From Syntrophobacter sp. DG_60 (lineage in GTDB: Bacteria; Desulfobacterota; Desulfofervidia; Desulfofervidales; DG-60), in NCBI GenBank assembly GCA_001304365.1, contig LJNA01000020.1, positions 1 to 13,912 of the forward strand: a stretch of DNA of 13,912 bases. The letters run 5' to 3'. The translations under genes were made by a program, and so were the position numbers. Within the stretch, counting starts at the first letter, position 1; each line of letters starts with the position of its first letter. Positions 12,370 through 13,912 of this stretch are shown one piece after another. Under the pieces are notes generated by a model, which had not been told where the DNA came from, did not search any database, and saw only the letters and a list, made by a program, of their open reading frames with translations.

Positions 12370-12372
12370 AAA

Positions 12373-12966
12373 ATGACAGGCATTGTCCTAGCAGGTGGAA
12401 AGAACATTCGTTTGGGGACCAATAAGGCCTTTTTAGAAATTTGTGGAATACGCATTTTAGACCATATCTATGAAGTATTTAAGGCATTTTTTTCAAAGAT
12501 CATTCTGGTCACCAATGAACCTCTTCTTTACACATATTTACCTATAAGGATTGTAACAGACCTCCTGCCCAATAAAGGGCCTTTAGGAGGTCTCTTTTCT
12601 GGCCTTTCCTACACAAATTCATTTCCTGCTATGGCAGTAGCCTGTGATTTGCCTTTTCTAAAGCCAAATTTGATTAAACTCTTGTTAAACAATTGGGAAT
12701 CTCATTTAGATTTGCTGCTTCCTGTTACACCAGATGGGCATCAACCACTTTGTGCCTTATACGGCATAAGGGCCTTGGGTGTCATAAAACAGCGATTGGC
12801 CAAGGGAGACCTTGAGATTTCACATATATTTCGTTATTTTAAAAAAAAGATATTATCACCAGAGATCTTAGCCCAAGTAGATTCTGATTTTAGAAGTTTT
12901 TTTAATGTCAATACCCCCACTGATCTGGCCTTAGCCAAGGAGTTGTGTAAAAATGGGAACAGTTAA
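12373..12966 (+). CDS. mobA: Molybdenum cofactor guanylyltransferase
   Basis: Transfers GMP from GTP to the pterin cofactor to make the guanine dinucleotide form. 197 residues, a single nucleotidyltransferase fold. The N-terminal GTP loop is VLAGGKNIRLGTNKAFL (usual LAGGxSxRMGxxK; Leu for Met, Lys18 kept). GPLGGLFSGL (69-78) and the metal-site segment VACDLPFL (D92) follow, then HQPLCALY and the C-terminal FFNVNTPTDL (176-185), all standard for MobA. It starts three bases after purB without a Shine-Dalgarno, so translation probably depends on coupling to purB. The AOR gene in this window makes a pterin-dependent enzyme. AOR cofactors are bispterin without nucleotide in the known structure, so MobA more likely serves other Mo/W enzymes of the cell. 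Confidence 0.92.
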   Translation: MTGIVLAGGKNIRLGTNKAFLEICGIRILDHIYEVFKAFFSKIILVTNEPLLYTYLPIRIVTDLLPNKGPLGGLFSGLSYTNSFPAMAVACDLPFLKPNLIKLLLNNWESHLDLLLPVTPDGHQPLCALYGIRALGVIKQRLAKGDLEISHIFRYFKKKILSPEILAQVDSDFRSFFNVNTPTDLALAKELCKNGNS

Positions 12967-13052
12967 TGTATCTTTTTTACCACAGTCTATCAACAGAGGC
13001 TTAGAATATTAAGGATTTTGAAAAAGGTATGCAATTTGCAGAGGAAAGAGCG

Positions 13053-13912
13053 ATGCTTTGGGCACAGAGAACACTGAAGGATGCTATAAGCTGCACAGGG
13101 ATTGGACTACATTCTGGCCATAAGGTGCATTTAAAGATTAAACCTGCCTTGCCAAATTCTGGTATTGTATTTGTGAGAACAGACCTGCCCAAACGACCCC
13201 AGATAAAGGCACATATTCAAAATGTAATAAGTAGTAATCTAGCTACTACCCTAGGGCAAAATGGAGTCTCTATTGGCACAGTGGAACACCTTCTTGCTGC
13301 CTTAGGTGGCCTTGGCGTGGATAATGCACTGGTAGAAGTAAATGGCCCAGAACTTCCCATAATGGATGGGAGTGCTGCCCCATTTTTGTTTTTATTAAAA
13401 AGTGTGGGGCTTAAGGCTCAATTTGAACCTAAAAAGGTAGTCACCATAGAAAAATCACTCCGCATTAAAGAAGACGATAGGTGGATCTACTTAACCCCTG
13501 CCTCCACATTGAGCATAACCTCTACTATTGCATTTAATCATCCACTGCTTCAGAAACAGAGCTATGCATTTAATTTTTCAACTAAATCATTTGAAAAGGA
13601 GATTGGTCGTGCTAGGACATTTGGTTTTCTCAAAGATGTAGAGCAACTTTGGGCAAATGGTTTGGCATTGGGAGGTTCATTGGACAACGCTGTAGTTATA
13701 GATGATTTTCGCGTCATAAACGAAGAGGGCTTAAGATACAAGGATGAGTTTGTACGCCATAAGATTTTGGACCTAATTGGCGATTTGATGTTGTTGGGTT
13801 ATCCTCTTGTGGCCAAAATAAAGGCCTATAAAGCAGGGCATGCCTTGAATCATAAATTGATGGAAAAACTTTGGGCACAAAAAAAATACTGGAAGATAGT
13901 AACCCTTGAGCC
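13053..13912 (+). CDS. lpxC: UDP-3-O-acyl-N-acetylglucosamine deacetylase (3' end outside window)
   Basis: Zinc enzyme of the committed step of lipid A synthesis, cytoplasmic. 286 residues are present and the frame runs off the right edge. The N-terminus QRTLKDAISCTGIGLHSG is the LpxC opening. Zinc ligands and active-site residues are in place: TVEHLLAAL (E78, H79), VRHKILDLIGDL (H236, D240, D244) and AGHALNHK (H263). NGPELPIMDGSAAPF (97-111) is also typical. The start ATG at 13053 was chosen because GAGGAAAG lies upstream at good spacing and His79 then matches the E. coli number; an in-frame ATG at 13029 would add eight residues. It lies 86 nt after mobA, probably in the same transcript. Its presence shows a Gram-negative envelope with LPS. 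Confidence 0.96.
   Translation, partial: MLWAQRTLKDAISCTGIGLHSGHKVHLKIKPALPNSGIVFVRTDLPKRPQIKAHIQNVISSNLATTLGQNGVSIGTVEHLLAALGGLGVDNALVEVNGPELPIMDGSAAPFLFLLKSVGLKAQFEPKKVVTIEKSLRIKEDDRWIYLTPASTLSITSTIAFNHPLLQKQSYAFNFSTKSFEKEIGRARTFGFLKDVEQLWANGLALGGSLDNAVVIDDFRVINEEGLRYKDEFVRHKILDLIGDLMLLGYPLVAKIKAYKAGHALNHKLMEKLWAQKKYWKIVTLE

Noticed and set aside
1..13912. CRISPR array, rRNA genes or a phage/defence island
   Set aside because: No regularly spaced identical repeats, no rRNA-like sequence and no phage structural, nuclease or restriction genes were seen.

Overview
This is a low-G+C window from a Gram-negative anaerobe. LpxC implies lipid A, there is a type IV pilus platform gene, and a tungsten-type aldehyde:ferredoxin oxidoreductase is present. 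Gene style and tRNAs fit a Desulfobacterota-like (former deltaproteobacterial) lineage; that placement is inference and nothing here fixes the species. Most coding sequence is clearly A+T-rich, and the DUF4197 gene at 6824-7552 is a conspicuous G+C-rich exception.

Layout. 1-775 (-): 5' part of a PilC/GspF gene. 867-1104 (+): tRNA-Gln(CTG) and tRNA-Glu(CTC), with a perfect 12-bp inverted repeat in the spacer. 1105-4165: a gene-poor, decayed stretch holding a broken small membrane/coiled-coil gene, a DUF456 membrane protein, a PilZ protein, an N-terminally truncated methylglyoxal synthase and a 71-residue membrane protein. 4166-6489 (-): a membrane-anchored coiled-coil protein, a doubtful 105-residue ORF and a lipoprotein-like outer-membrane beta-barrel protein. 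6490-7993: DUF4197 gene, a tRNA 3'-end fragment, a strong promoter with an inverted repeat, and a 16-codon Lys-rich ORF. 7994-9769 (-): AOR. 9854-10009: a MITE-like inverted-repeat element. 10107-13912 (+): a tight run of small membrane protein, SAM hydroxide adenosyltransferase, purB, mobA and lpxC (cut by the window end).

How the genes relate. MobA makes the guanylylated (MGD) form of the pterin cofactor; AOR enzymes use a tungsto-bispterin cofactor, so their proximity is suggestive, although they lie on opposite strands. PilZ (c-di-GMP) and PilC both fit type IV pilus biology, but they are not one operon.

The most unusual signal is a diverged element of about 50-55 bp present five times (1684-1737, 2351-2405, 2914-2967, 3575-3623, 5130-5183). 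Each copy lies upstream of a gene and points the same way as that gene: four on the minus strand, one on the plus strand next to the only plus-strand gene of that stretch. It may be a shared leader/regulatory element or a small dispersed repeat, and I recognise no named family. No CRISPR array, rRNA or intact transposase gene was seen.
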